Of a DNA stretch of 64,000 nucleotides, positions 8,397 to 17,728 are shown in pieces. The notes beneath the pieces were generated by a model. The model was not told where the DNA came from. It did no database searches and saw nothing but the letters and a program-made list of their open reading frames with translations. How positions within the stretch are numbered: position 1 is the stretch's first letter; each line of letters opens with the position of its first letter. Position numbers and translations under genes: made by a program. Origin of the DNA: Geodermatophilus sp. DSM 45219 (GTDB lineage Bacteria > Actinomycetota > Actinomycetes > Mycobacteriales > Geodermatophilaceae); contig NZ_FNIQ01000002.1 of NCBI RefSeq assembly GCF_900104025.1, forward strand, positions 434,001 through 498,000, written 5' to 3'.

Positions 8397-9230
8397 ATGG
8401 AACCCGACACCGCCCCGCGCCGCCTGGACCACGTCGAGCGCGCGCACCTGCGCTCCCCCGGCGACGCCTCGCACGTCCTGCACCGCTACGACGCCCCGCC
8501 GGAGTTCGCCGGCCTGCTGGAGCGGTTCTGGATCCCGGTCTGGTCGGTGCCGCCCGGCCGGGAGGCGCCCCAGCAGGTGCTGCAGTACCCGGTCACCCTG
8601 CTGGTGGTCTCCGGCGACTACGCCCGTTTCTACGGCGTCGTGCCCGGCCTGTCGACGACCACGCTGACCGGGGACGGGTGGGCTGTCGGGGTCATGTGCG
8701 CCCCGGCCGCCGGCGCCCTGGTCGCCCGCGGCTCGGTGGCCCCCTACACCGACCGTCACGTCCCGCTGGCCGAGGTGCTCGGCGCCGGGGGCGAGCGGCT
8801 GACCGCGCGGGTGCGGGCGGCGATGGCCGCCGACCCGGCGTCCCCCGCGGCGCACGGCGAGGCGATGGCCGCCTTCGGCGACGCGCTGCGCCCGCTGCTG
8901 CCCGTCGACGCCGAGGGCGACCTGGTCAACCGGGTGGTGGCGTTCGTGGAGGGTGACCGCGAGGTCGTCCGGGTGGCCCAGGTGTGCGCGGAGTTCGGGC
9001 TGTCCGAGCGGGCGCTGCAGCGGCTGGTGCGCCGCCGGCTCGGGCTGACGCCGAAGTGGCTCATCCAGCGCCGCCGGCTGCAGGAGGCCGCCGAGCGCCT
9101 CCGCGGTTCCGGCACGCCCCTCGCCGAGGTCGCGGCGCTGCTGGGCTACGCCGACCAGCCGCACTTCAGCCGCGACTTCTCCCGGGTGACCGGGATGACG
9201 CCGGGCGCGTTCGCCGCCCGGTACGCCTAG
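8397..9230 (+). CDS. AraC-family transcriptional regulator with DUF6597-like sensor domain
   Basis: 277 residues from ATG 8397. The N-terminal half resembles the DUF6597 ligand-binding domain (APPEFAGLLERFWIPVW, then QQVLQYPVTLLVVSG). The C-terminal about 100 residues are an AraC HTH pair: VCAEFGLSERALQRLVRRRL for the first helix-turn-helix and VAALLGYADQPHFSRDFSRV for the second, followed by TGMTPGAFAARY. It probably regulates the divergent TIGR03086 gene and itself. Its TAG stop overlaps the stop of the P-type ATPase gene in CTAG. A TTG at 8394 is an alternative start. Confidence 0.92.
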   Translation: MEPDTAPRRLDHVERAHLRSPGDASHVLHRYDAPPEFAGLLERFWIPVWSVPPGREAPQQVLQYPVTLLVVSGDYARFYGVVPGLSTTTLTGDGWAVGVMCAPAAGALVARGSVAPYTDRHVPLAEVLGAGGERLTARVRAAMAADPASPAAHGEAMAAFGDALRPLLPVDAEGDLVNRVVAFVEGDREVVRVAQVCAEFGLSERALQRLVRRRLGLTPKWLIQRRRLQEAAERLRGSGTPLAEVAALLGYADQPHFSRDFSRVTGMTPGAFAARYA

Positions 9231-12200
9231 CGGCTCACCAGGCGCGGGAGGAGCTCGGCGCCCGCGGTGGCCGCGGCGGCGCAGCCGAGCACGACCAGCC
9301 AGGCGAGCGGGTCCAGCGGCGTGCAGCCGAAGAAGCGGCTGAGCCCCGGGGTCTGGACGACGGCGGCCAGCACGGCGAGCGAGCCCGCGGCGGTGACGAG
9401 CACCAGCGGGCTGCGCCGCCCGGCCCAGGCGGTCTGCCCCAGCTGGGTGGTGATCAGCGCGGCCAGGCCCATCGTCCCGGCCCGCCCGCGGAACCCGGTG
9501 AGCCGCCCGGCGGTCCACGCCGCCGTCGCCCCCGCGGTGGTGGCCGCCCCGCGGACCAGCACCATGCGCCGCACCTCGCGCGCGAAGCCGCGCCGCGGCC
9601 CGGCCTCGAGGACGGCGGCCAGCGGGTGCCCGGCCAGGGGGCCGTCGCCCCCGCCGGGAGCGGCGCTCCGCGGCGCGGCCACGGCGACGGCGAGCGCCGG
9701 GAACATGTCGGTGAGCAGGTTGACCAGCAGCAGCTGCCGGGTGTTCATCGGCGCCCGCCCGCCGAACGCGGTGCCGAGCACGGTGAACGAGACCTCGCCG
9801 GCGTTGCCGCCGACGAGCACCGAGACGGCGTCCTGCACCCGCGCCCACATCGCCCGGCCCTCGGCGACGGCGTCGACCAGCCGGGTGAGGTCCAGGTCGG
9901 TGAGCACCAGGTCGGCCGCGGCGCGGGCGGCGGGGGACTCGGCGCCGGAGACGCCCACGCCGACGTCGGCCAGCCGGATCGCGGCCGCGTCGTTCACCCC
10001 GTCACCGGTCATCGCCAGCGTCGCTCCGGCACGACGGAACGCGGCGACCAAGGAGACCTTCTGCTCCGGCGACAGCCGCGCGAAGACCGCGGTCTCCCGC
10101 ACCATGCGGGCCCGCTCGGCGTCGGAGGCGCGGGCGAACTCCGCCCCGGTCACCACCCGGTCGGCACCGGGGACGCCGGCCTGGGCGGCGATCGCCCGCG
10201 CGGTCCCCGGGTGGTCACCGGTGGCCACGACCACCCGGACGCCGGCGGCCCGCAGCTGCTCGACGGCCGCGACCGAGGACCCCCGCACCGTGTCGGCCAG
10301 CCCGACCAGCCCGCGCAGCGTGAGGTCGGCGGCGGCCTGCTCGAGGTCGTCGGCGCCGTCGTGCGCGCGGTCGGCGACGGCCAGCACCCGCAGCCCCTCG
10401 GCGGCGAGCTCGTGCACCTGCCCGGTGAGGTCCCCGGCGTCCCGGCAGCGGGCGGCGACGACCTCGGGGGCGCCCTTGACCACGAGCCGGCCGTCGCGCA
10501 CGGCCGCGGAGAAGCCCCGCCCGGCGGCGAACGGCAGGCTCTCCCCCGCCTCGCCGTCGGGGCACACGCCGCGCTCCTCGGCCGCCTCCACGACAGCGCG
10601 GTCGGTCTCGTGCGCCCGGTCGTCGCCGTTGCCGACCCCGGCAGCCACCAGCTCCAGCAGCCCGTCCTCGTCGAGCTCCCCGTCCAGCGGGAGCAGCCGG
10701 GCGACCCGCAGCCGGTTCTCCGTCAGCGTCCCGGTCTTGTCGAAGCAGACGGTGTCCACCCGGCCGAGCGCCTCGAGCACCCGCGCGCTGCGGACGACGG
10801 CGCCGCGCCGCGACAGCCGCCGCGCCGCGGCCTGCTGCGCCACGGTCGCGACCAGCGGCAGCCCCTCGGGCACCGCGGCCACGGCGACCGCCACGCCGTC
10901 CCGCACCGCGTCGCGCAGCGGGCGGCGCCACAGCACGCCGAGGCCGGCGACCACGGCGCCGCCGGCCAGCGTCATCGGGAGCACCTGGCGGGTGAGCTCG
11001 CCCAGCCGGGCCTGCACGCCGGCCGGGGGCGCCGCCCCGCCGGCCGCCCGCGCCGCGCGCCCGGCCTGGGTCGCGTCACCCACCGCGACGACCACCGCGC
11101 GGCCGCGGCCGGCGACCACCGTGGTGCCGTCGAAGAGCACGCAGCTGCGGTCGGCGACCTCGGCCCCCGGCGTGGCCGGCACCGACTTGCCCACCGACAG
11201 CGACTCCCCGGTCAGGTTCGACTCGTCGACCTCCAGGTCGACCGCCTCCAGCAGCCGGGCGTCGCTGGCCAGCACGTCGCCCGGCTCGACCTGCACGACG
11301 TCGCCGACGCGCAGCGCGCTGCCGGGCACGTCCTCCCGGCCGCCGTCGGTCTCCCGGTGGACGACGACGTCCTGCTCCAGCAGCAGCGACTCCAGCGCCG
11401 TCTCCGCCCGCAGCCGCTGCAGGCCGCTGACCAGGGAGTTGGCGACGGTGACGCTGCCGACGAGGACGGCGTCGGTCGCCTCGCCGAGCATCGCCGTGGC
11501 CGCGGCGCCGGTGCCGAGGACCGGGGTGAGCGGATCGGCCAGCTCGGCGGCGACGGTGCGGACGAACCGGGACGGCCCGCGGACCACCGGGTGCGCCCGG
11601 AGCCGGTGGAACCGCACCGGACGGGCGTCCTCCGCGGCGGGGAGCTCGGCCAGCCGGCGCACCACCTCGTCGGGGTCCAGCGCGTGCCACGGCGTGTGGA
11701 CCGTCGGCGGCGGGACCGGGCGGCCGGCCGCGCGGACCGCCGCCCAGGTGCCGCCGAGCATCGCGACGGTCGTGGCGGTCTTCCCGGGCGAGGTCGCCCG
11801 CTGCTGCCCGTACCGCTCGCTGCCGACGGCGGCCAGCAGCGCGCCGAGGACGTTGCCGGTCAGCGCCGCCTGCACCGAGCGCCGGCTCACCGTGCGGGCC
11901 ACCGCCGTCGCCGCGACCACCCGGCAGGCGTCGGTCAGCCCGGGTGGGGTGACCAGGTCGGCGCCCCACGCCGGGGCGCAGCCGGGCCGGGTCGGGGCGA
12001 CGCCGACGTCGGCGGCCAGCAGCGCGGGACCGTCGGTGTCGCTGACCAGCAGGACGCCGCGCCCGTCGTCCTGCAGCCGCCGCACCGTCTCGGTCAGCGA
12101 CTCGTCCGCCGGGGCCACCTCGTCGGCGGCCGCGGCCACCTCCCGGGTACCGGCGTGCGCGGTCAGCACCAGCCGGGCACCGGCTGCGGCGGCTGCGGCC

Positions 12201-13690
12201 AGCAGCGCCTCGGCGTGCGGGTCGAGCTCACGGGCGACGGTCACCGTGCCCACCCGGCGGCGGCCCTGGTACACCGCACGGACCCCTACCCCGGGGGCGT
12301 CGTCGGGGTCGGTGGCCGGCCCGAGCCGCAGGCCCTCCTCCGGCTCGTCGCCCTCGAGCGCGCCGACCAGCCGTGCCGCGGCCGACCAGACCCGGGCGTC
12401 GTCCCACCCCTCCGCCTGCGCGGTGGCCTCGAGCACCACCGGCGGGCCGGTGCACAGCGCTTCCCCGTCGACGACGACGGTGTCCACCCGGTCCAGCCGC
12501 TTGTAGGCCGAGCCGTCCATCGGCAGCACGTCGCGGCGGCACAGCAGGAGGTCCAGGGTCGTGGCGAACGCCGCCCGCCCGTGGAAGGCGGCCTTGGGGT
12601 TCAGCGCCTTGAGCAGGTCGGCCGAGCGGCCGGGGCGCCCGGTGAGCGCCAGCAGGCCGAGCGAGGCGGCCAGCTCGGTGGGGGCCAGCCGCTCCGTGTA
12701 GGTCTCGACCGGGCCGGGCGGCAGCGGCACGGGCCGGTCGCCGGGTGGGGTCAGCGGCTCGTGGTCGTCGTCCGGCTCCGGGCGGCACAACTCCCACTCG
12801 CGCCGCCGCCACACCTGCCGGTGGGCGCGCATCTCCAGGAGCTCCTGGAACGCGGCGGCGGCGTTGAGCGCGGGCACCGTGGGGCTCTGGGTGAGCGCGT
12901 GCAGCAGTGCACTGACGCCGGAGAAGGCCAGCTCGGTGCCGGTCGGTCCCACGCGCCGGTAGAGCTCCCGCTTCAGCCACGTCTGGGACTCCAGCAGCGC
13001 GACGGCGAGGGTCGCGTGGCGGGTGAGCGCCGGGACGGGCGACAGCCTGGCCGCGTAGGCGACACCGACGGCGGCGAGGTCGATGGCGGTCGCGGCGGCC
13101 GCGGCGAGCAGCGGCTCGAGGTCGGCCGGGTGGTCCTCCCGCGCCGGGAACAGGCCCTGCCCGCCGCGGGCCTTCTCGATGGCGGTCACGGTGCCGACGA
13201 GGTCCTCGACGGTGACCTGCCGCTCGTCGAAGGCGACCAGGACCCGGCCGACGACGTCGTTGACGGTCGCCCACTCCACGCCCTCGAGCCGCTCGAGGTG
13301 CCGGCGCAGCGCGGAGCGGACCTCCGGGGCCTCCTGCGCATCCGGCGCCAGCAGCTCGACCTGCACCCGGCCCCGGTCGGCCCAGACGCGGCGGGTGTGC
13401 CGCGCCGGCGGCGGCTCCACCATCCCGCGCGCGGCGTCGAGCAGGTCGTGCAGGCGCCCGTCGGGCAGCGGGTCGGCGCCGGTGACCACGGTGCCGACGG
13501 CGCGGGTGCCGGCGACCGCGGCGGCGTGGGCCAGCGACAGCGAGGCGTGGGCACCCCGGCGGGCGACCGACGCGGTCTCCCCCACCAGCCCGGCGGTGAC
13601 GCCGGCACCGGCCACGACACCGGCACCGGCGAGCCCGGCCGCCGCGCCGAGCACGCCGCGGGCCGCTCCGAACCGGCGCAGCAGGGACAT
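9227..13690 (-). CDS. Giant cation-translocating P-type ATPase, CtpI-like
   Basis: 1487 residues, well above the 700-900 of standard P-type ATPases and close to mycobacterial CtpI. The catalytic half is C-terminal: TGES (about residue 826) for the actuator, PEGLPL (about 940) in the transport helix, DKTGTLT (about 983) with the phosphorylated Asp, and TGDGVNDAAA (about 1230) in the hinge. The N-terminal about 700 residues are a long extension with an HMA-like fold region (about 105-170), hydrophobic stretches and an HAD-like decayed second module (about 450-600). The PEGLP helix motif, with no CPx, argues against a heavy-metal pump. The transported ion is unknown. Confidence 0.93.
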   Translation of the reverse strand: MSLLRRFGAARGVLGAAAGLAGAGVVAGAGVTAGLVGETASVARRGAHASLSLAHAAAVAGTRAVGTVVTGADPLPDGRLHDLLDAARGMVEPPPARHTRRVWADRGRVQVELLAPDAQEAPEVRSALRRHLERLEGVEWATVNDVVGRVLVAFDERQVTVEDLVGTVTAIEKARGGQGLFPAREDHPADLEPLLAAAAATAIDLAAVGVAYAARLSPVPALTRHATLAVALLESQTWLKRELYRRVGPTGTELAFSGVSALLHALTQSPTVPALNAAAAFQELLEMRAHRQVWRRREWELCRPEPDDDHEPLTPPGDRPVPLPPGPVETYTERLAPTELAASLGLLALTGRPGRSADLLKALNPKAAFHGRAAFATTLDLLLCRRDVLPMDGSAYKRLDRVDTVVVDGEALCTGPPVVLEATAQAEGWDDARVWSAAARLVGALEGDEPEEGLRLGPATDPDDAPGVGVRAVYQGRRRVGTVTVARELDPHAEALLAAAAAAGARLVLTAHAGTREVAAAADEVAPADESLTETVRRLQDDGRGVLLVSDTDGPALLAADVGVAPTRPGCAPAWGADLVTPPGLTDACRVVAATAVARTVSRRSVQAALTGNVLGALLAAVGSERYGQQRATSPGKTATTVAMLGGTWAAVRAAGRPVPPPTVHTPWHALDPDEVVRRLAELPAAEDARPVRFHRLRAHPVVRGPSRFVRTVAAELADPLTPVLGTGAAATAMLGEATDAVLVGSVTVANSLVSGLQRLRAETALESLLLEQDVVVHRETDGGREDVPGSALRVGDVVQVEPGDVLASDARLLEAVDLEVDESNLTGESLSVGKSVPATPGAEVADRSCVLFDGTTVVAGRGRAVVVAVGDATQAGRAARAAGGAAPPAGVQARLGELTRQVLPMTLAGGAVVAGLGVLWRRPLRDAVRDGVAVAVAAVPEGLPLVATVAQQAAARRLSRRGAVVRSARVLEALGRVDTVCFDKTGTLTENRLRVARLLPLDGELDEDGLLELVAAGVGNGDDRAHETDRAVVEAAEERGVCPDGEAGESLPFAAGRGFSAAVRDGRLVVKGAPEVVAARCRDAGDLTGQVHELAAEGLRVLAVADRAHDGADDLEQAAADLTLRGLVGLADTVRGSSVAAVEQLRAAGVRVVVATGDHPGTARAIAAQAGVPGADRVVTGAEFARASDAERARMVRETAVFARLSPEQKVSLVAAFRRAGATLAMTGDGVNDAAAIRLADVGVGVSGAESPAARAAADLVLTDLDLTRLVDAVAEGRAMWARVQDAVSVLVGGNAGEVSFTVLGTAFGGRAPMNTRQLLLVNLLTDMFPALAVAVAAPRSAAPGGGDGPLAGHPLAAVLEAGPRRGFAREVRRMVLVRGAATTAGATAAWTAGRLTGFRGRAGTMGLAALITTQLGQTAWAGRRSPLVLVTAAGSLAVLAAVVQTPGLSRFFGCTPLDPLAWLVVLGCAAAATAGAELLPRLVSR

Positions 13691-13778
13691 GGCCGTCTCC
13701 CGGAACTCGATCCCCCGGAACAGGGTGGGTGCGGACGCTACGCCCGTTGGGCACCGTGCGCGCGCGCGAGCGCCGTCG

Positions 13779-14555
13779 TCACCGCACGATCCGGTCCACG
13801 GCCTCCCGCGCCACCCCGGGCGGAACGGTGTGCCCGCCGGCGAACCTGCGGTAGGTGACGTCGTAGCCGTCCTCGCGCAGGACCGGCACGATGCGCCGGC
13901 TGGTCCGCTCGACGGGCAGCACGTCGTCGGCGTCGCCGTGCGACACGAACACCGCCGGCCGGCCCTCCCGGGACGAGCCGGCGACGGAGCCCGGGGAGAA
14001 CGCGACCACCTCCCCGAACAGGTCCCCGTTGGCCAGGCCGAGGCCCAGCGCGTACGACGCGCCGTCGGAGAACCCGGCGACCGCGACCCGCGCCGGGTCG
14101 ACCGGCACGGTCGAGAACACCCGGGCCAGCGCGCGGTCCAGCAGGGCGGCGTCCTCGCCGTGCCCGCCGGTGACCGCGTCCCACGTCGACCCGCGGGAGG
14201 ACGGAGCGAGCACGAGCAGGCCCCGCTCGTCGGCCAGGCCGCCGAGGATCCCGACGCCCGCCTCGGCGTCCCCGCCGGCGCCGTGCAGCGCTACCACGAG
14301 CGGGAGACCGCCGTCCGCTGCCGGTGGCACGTGCAGCAGCGGCGGCCGCTCGACGCCCAGGTCCAGCGGCTGAGTCCCGGGAGCCGGGGGCGTGGCGGGG
14401 ACGCCGGGCTGCGGGCGGGCGGTGAGGCGCGCGGCCTCGCCCGTGCTCCCGGGGGACCCCGTCAGCCGCCCGCCGCAGCCGGCGAGGACGCCCAGCCCGG
14501 CGGCGGCCAGCAGGCGCCGGCGCGTCCACGCGGGGCCCCGGCCCGCGGCGGGCAC
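13779..14555 (-). CDS. LpqC-like lipoprotein esterase / polyhydroxybutyrate depolymerase family
   Basis: 258 residues from GTG 14555, two bases after the SGNH hydrolase stop. The N-terminus has twin arginines and a lipobox (TRRRLLAAAGLGVLAGC), so it should be a lipoprotein exported, probably by Tat, with Cys at about residue 27 lipidated. The catalytic domain has LVVALHGAGGDAE (oxyanion hole), the nucleophile motif AVAGFSDGASYAL (GFSDG), the acid region SHGDADDVLPV and the terminal His in RRFAGGHTVPPG. This matches the PHB depolymerase/feruloyl esterase (LpqC) branch of alpha/beta-hydrolases. The substrate is not predictable. Confidence 0.9.
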   Translation of the reverse strand: MPAAGRGPAWTRRRLLAAAGLGVLAGCGGRLTGSPGSTGEAARLTARPQPGVPATPPAPGTQPLDLGVERPPLLHVPPAADGGLPLVVALHGAGGDAEAGVGILGGLADERGLLVLAPSSRGSTWDAVTGGHGEDAALLDRALARVFSTVPVDPARVAVAGFSDGASYALGLGLANGDLFGEVVAFSPGSVAGSSREGRPAVFVSHGDADDVLPVERTSRRIVPVLREDGYDVTYRRFAGGHTVPPGVAREAVDRIVR

Positions 14556-14557
14556 CG

Positions 14558-15292
14558 TCAGCCGCCGCCGTCCAGCGCGGCCCAGAAGGCCGCCCGGACG
14601 CCGTCGGCGCCCCAGGCGTTGGGCTCGATGAGCGAGCAGAACCACAGGTCCCGCTGCTCGGGCCGGGCATCGGGTCGCCGGGGGTCGCCGACGGCCAGCC
14701 CGTGGCCGCGGAATCGCTCGGCGATCTCGGCCACCGCCGCGCCGTGACGGGCCGCACCCCGGCGCAGGGCGTCGTTGAGCTCCCTGATCAGCGCGACGGC
14801 TTCCGGCCAGGGCGGCAGGCCGAGCCGGCCCGCGTCGCCGGTGCCGTCGCTGGGGTCGTACACCGTGCCCACGACCACCCGCCCGTCCGGGGCCAGGACC
14901 GTGCCGATCACCTCCAGCGCCCGGTCCAGGGCGGCCGCGACGCGGGCGACGACCGCGCGGGCCGCGGCGGTGTCCCCGTAGGCGCCGAGCAGGTCGTTCC
15001 CGCCGATCGTCACCGTGACCAGCGCGGGCCGCGTGGGGAGCGCCGCGAGCCGGGGCAGCTGGCGGTCCAGCAGCGTGCCGGTGGTCGCGCCGTCGGTGGC
15101 GAGCAGCGTGAACGCCGTCCCGGGCGCGGTGCTGCGCAGGTCCCGCCCGCGCCACTCCGGGAAGTCGTCGTCCCGGTTGGCGAACAGCAGGCTGGCCCCG
15201 CCGCGACCGGGGCCGCCGGAGTAGTCGTCGATGGAGATGGAGTCCCCGAGCGCGACGTACCCCGCGGTGCCGGCCACGGAGCCATCGTGCAC
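14558..15292 (-). CDS. SGNH/GDSL-type hydrolase
   Basis: 244 residues if GTG 15292 is used; GTG 15277 (VAGTAGYVALGDS) is an equally plausible start. Block I is YVALGDSISIDDYSGG with the nucleophile Ser, block III is VTIGGNDLLGAYGD with the oxyanion Asn, and the C-terminal block V is shortened (LIEPNAWGADGVRAAFWAAL) without the usual DxxH. No signal peptide is visible, so the protein is probably cytoplasmic. It is an esterase/lipase-like enzyme of unknown substrate. The unusual C-terminal block makes the catalytic His uncertain. Directly upstream of and nearly touching the LpqC-like gene. Confidence 0.85.
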   Translation of the reverse strand: MHDGSVAGTAGYVALGDSISIDDYSGGPGRGGASLLFANRDDDFPEWRGRDLRSTAPGTAFTLLATDGATTGTLLDRQLPRLAALPTRPALVTVTIGGNDLLGAYGDTAAARAVVARVAAALDRALEVIGTVLAPDGRVVVGTVYDPSDGTGDAGRLGLPPWPEAVALIRELNDALRRGAARHGAAVAEIAERFRGHGLAVGDPRRPDARPEQRDLWFCSLIEPNAWGADGVRAAFWAALDGGG

Positions 15293-15420
15293 CCGGGCGG
15301 CGGCAGGCGGCCCGGGCGTGCCCGGCGTGGGGGACGTCGCTCGATTCCCGGAGGCGGTCGCCCGGCGAACCCCTCTACGGTGGAGGGGCAACGACGGGCC
15401 CGCACGCGAGGGGACGACAG

Positions 15421-16383
15421 GTGGACACGGCACTCCAGCACGGGGCCGGCCCGCGCTACGTGCACGACGCGCTGTTCTTCTCCTCGCCCGACGAGCTGGC
15501 CGCCGGCGCGGTCCCCTTCGTCCGCGAGGGCCTGGGCGCCGGGGACGCCGTGGTCGTCGCCGCCTCCCCCGCCACCGCCGACGTCGTCCGCGAGGCCGTG
15601 GACGGCGACCCGCGGGTCCGCGTGCTGGCACGGCACGGCACCTACCACCGGCGCACCCCCTCGGCGGTCACCTCCTTCCAGCGGCTGGCCGACGACCTCT
15701 CCGCGGCCGGCACGCGGCGGGTCCGGGTCGTCGGCGAGACCGACTTCGGGCGCACCGAGCGGGACTGGCTGGAGTGGCAGCGCTACGAGGCCGTGGTCAA
15801 CGACGCGCTGGGGCCCTGGCCGCTCTGGGGGCTGTGCGTGTTCGACACGACCCGGCTGCCCGGCCAGGTGCTGGAGTCCGTCGCCCGCACCCACCCGAAC
15901 GTCGTGGCCGACGGCTCCCGCGGCCCGAACCCGCGCTTCGTCGACCCCGCGCGGTACCTGGCCGGGATGCCGGTGCCGGTGGAGCCGCTGCAGGCGTGCG
16001 CCCCGCGGCTGGCCGTGGACGACGTCGCCGACCCGATCGGGCTGCGGCACGCCGTGGCCGCCGAGCTGTCCGCCGTCCGCGGACCGCGCGAGGTGGTCGA
16101 GGACTTCCTGCTCGCGGTGGACGAGATGACCTCCAACGCCATCAGGCACGGCCTCCCGCCGGTGGGCCTGCGGCTGTGGACGTCCGGCGAGCGGCTGGTG
16201 TGCACGGTCAGCGACTCCGGGCCGGGGCTGACCGACCCGTTCGCCGGCTACGGCCCCGCCCACGGCGCCGACCTCTCCCGCGGCGGCATGGGCCTGTGGT
16301 TGGCCCGGCAGCTGTGCGACCACGTCGACATCACCAGCGGCCCGGGCGGCGTCACGGTGCGGCTGACCACGGACCTCCGCTGA
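15421..16383 (+). CDS. MEDS-domain anti-sigma regulatory (HATPase) protein
   Basis: 320 residues from GTG 15421. The N-terminal about 175 residues are a MEDS sensor domain (YVHDALFFSSPDELAAGAVP, then VVVAASPATADVV), found with hydrocarbon- and redox-sensing proteins. The C-terminal part is an RsbW-like HATPase_c domain with N box VDEMTSNAIRHG, G1 box DSGPGL and G2 box GGMGLWLARQL. There is no His phosphoacceptor, so it is likely a serine kinase/anti-sigma or anti-anti-sigma partner rather than a two-component kinase. The STAS protein at 55555 and SpoIIE phosphatase at 60135 are of the same signalling type but far away. Confidence 0.92.
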   Translation: MDTALQHGAGPRYVHDALFFSSPDELAAGAVPFVREGLGAGDAVVVAASPATADVVREAVDGDPRVRVLARHGTYHRRTPSAVTSFQRLADDLSAAGTRRVRVVGETDFGRTERDWLEWQRYEAVVNDALGPWPLWGLCVFDTTRLPGQVLESVARTHPNVVADGSRGPNPRFVDPARYLAGMPVPVEPLQACAPRLAVDDVADPIGLRHAVAAELSAVRGPREVVEDFLLAVDEMTSNAIRHGLPPVGLRLWTSGERLVCTVSDSGPGLTDPFAGYGPAHGADLSRGGMGLWLARQLCDHVDITSGPGGVTVRLTTDLR

Positions 16384-16428
16384 GCCGCCGCTGAGCGGCC
16401 GCTGAGCCGCTGCTGCCACAGTGGCGGC

Positions 16429-16698
16429 GTGCACCTGCTGCTGGAGTACACGCTGGCCGAGGACTACCTGGAGCGCCGCGCGGCGCTGCGCGAGGACCAC
16501 CTGGCCCTCGCGCGGGCCGCCCACGAGCGCGGCGAGCTGCTGCTGGCCGGGGCGCTGCCCGACCCCTACGACCGCGCCCTGCTGGTGTGGACGGCGCCGC
16601 GCGAGGTGGTCGAGCGCTTCGCCGGGTCCGACCCGTACGTCGTCCACGGCCTGGTGACGGCGTGGACCGTCCGGCCGTGGGACGTCGTGATCGGTTAG
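16429..16698 (+). CDS. YciI-like protein
   Basis: 89 residues from GTG 16429, normal for the single-domain YciI family. The ferredoxin-like fold is recognisable from the N-terminal strand HLLLEYTL, the helix REDHLALARAAHERGELL with the conserved His, and the strand GALPDPYDRALLVWTA. These are small, usually dimeric cytoplasmic proteins, possibly enzymes, with a conserved His-Asp pair; no reaction is established for most. It follows the MEDS-HATPase gene by 45 bp on the same strand. Confidence 0.85.
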   Translation: MHLLLEYTLAEDYLERRAALREDHLALARAAHERGELLLAGALPDPYDRALLVWTAPREVVERFAGSDPYVVHGLVTAWTVRPWDVVIG

Positions 16699-16766
16699 CC
16701 GCGCTGCCGGCCCCGTCCCGGGTCCCGCCCTGAGCGTGCGAAGGGTGGGGAGGACGGGGTCCTTCT

Positions 16767-17354
16767 TCAGTCGGGCAGCAGCCGCCGCAGGACGCCCTTC
16801 GCCGTCGCGCCGACCCGGTAGGACTGCACCAGCCAGGAGTTGCAGACGATGTTGGCGCCGGCCAGGGCCGGGACGACGAACTGGGTGACCCGCTGCCGGC
16901 TCTGCCACTTCACGATCTCGGCCGGCGTGCCGGCGGTGGGCAGCGTGGCGTCCTTGACCTCGACGGTCTCCCCTCGCTGCCGGGCCTCCTCGGCCAGCTT
17001 GCCGATGCGGCTGCCGCTGTAGGCGGCGTAGGCGGTCGCGCCCGCGCCGGCCACGGCCAGGCCCGCCTTGAGCGCGCCGACCGTCCCGAAGCCCTGCTGC
17101 AGCGCGATCCGGCGGCCGCCGACCTGGGTGAGCCGCAGCCCGGCGAGCAGCGTGGCCGCGATGCCCCCGAACTGGGCGGGCTGGAAGCGGCTCCACGCCG
17201 AGCTGGCCACCCGGATGCGGTCGATGCCCTGGGACAGGTCGCTGCCGGACTTGTTGACCCCCGCGATGCCCATCACCGCCCCGCCGAACCAGAGCGCCGA
17301 CCCCAGGTCGTGCACCGCCTGGGCCACGAAGTGGTTGTCACTGCTGGTGGTCAT
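16767..17354 (-). CDS. Conserved actinobacterial-type membrane protein of unknown function
   Basis: 195 residues from ATG 17354, which has GGCGGAGGAACAG as its ribosome-binding site. The N-terminal VHDLGSALWFGGAVMGIAGV (about 14-33) forms the first hydrophobic segment. Further ones lie around residues 66-76, 86-106 (LKAGLAVAGAGATAYAAYSG) and 148-170 (FVVPALAGANIVCNSWLV). A soluble basic stretch rich in Arg/Glu lies between the last two. I recognise no named domain. It stands alone between the YciI gene and the cold-shock gene, facing away from the latter. Confidence 0.8.
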   Translation of the reverse strand: MTTSSDNHFVAQAVHDLGSALWFGGAVMGIAGVNKSGSDLSQGIDRIRVASSAWSRFQPAQFGGIAATLLAGLRLTQVGGRRIALQQGFGTVGALKAGLAVAGAGATAYAAYSGSRIGKLAEEARQRGETVEVKDATLPTAGTPAEIVKWQSRQRVTQFVVPALAGANIVCNSWLVQSYRVGATAKGVLRRLLPD

Positions 17355-17728
17355 CTGTTCCTCCGCCGCTCGCGTCTCCGTGTGAGTGGCCGCCCCTACC
17401 CCGGTCGGCGGGCGGGTAACGGGACACGCCCGTGACACGCCGGGGAGGAACCGCCGGGGAGAGTGGAGCCGACCGCGGCGGGGTACCCCGTCGGACGGCC
17501 CGGGCCCGGACGGACGGACCGGCCGGATCCCCGCGGAACGCTCCTCCTGTCGCCCGCCGTCCACCCGCGCGCAGCGTCCGGTGACCGGTGTCCCGCCGGG
17601 TGCCCGCCCGCGCCGGCGGCGGATGGAGGAGGCTGGAGGTCGCGGCCGCGCCTCCCGATGGGAGAGCGGGGCCGGTGGACTGCCGGTGGGAGGGACCCGC
17701 CGGCGATGATCAGTGCAGGAGCACGTGC
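17355..17728. other. 374-bp intergenic region upstream of the triple cold-shock gene
   Basis: This stretch separates two divergent genes and is GC-rich with no supportable ORF. It must contain the promoter of each gene. Immediately before the cold-shock ATG is GCAGGAGCACGTGC, a good ribosome-binding site. The distance leaves room for a long structured 5' leader, as is common for cold-shock genes, but I cannot place the transcription start or a conserved cold box from sequence alone. Confidence 0.5.

Noticed and set aside
8984-13858. A 1624-residue open frame on the plus strand opposite the P-type ATPase
   Set aside because: Composition is Gly/Arg/Pro/Gln/His-rich without any domain, as expected for the antisense frame of a GC-rich gene; the true gene on the other strand has all P-type motifs.
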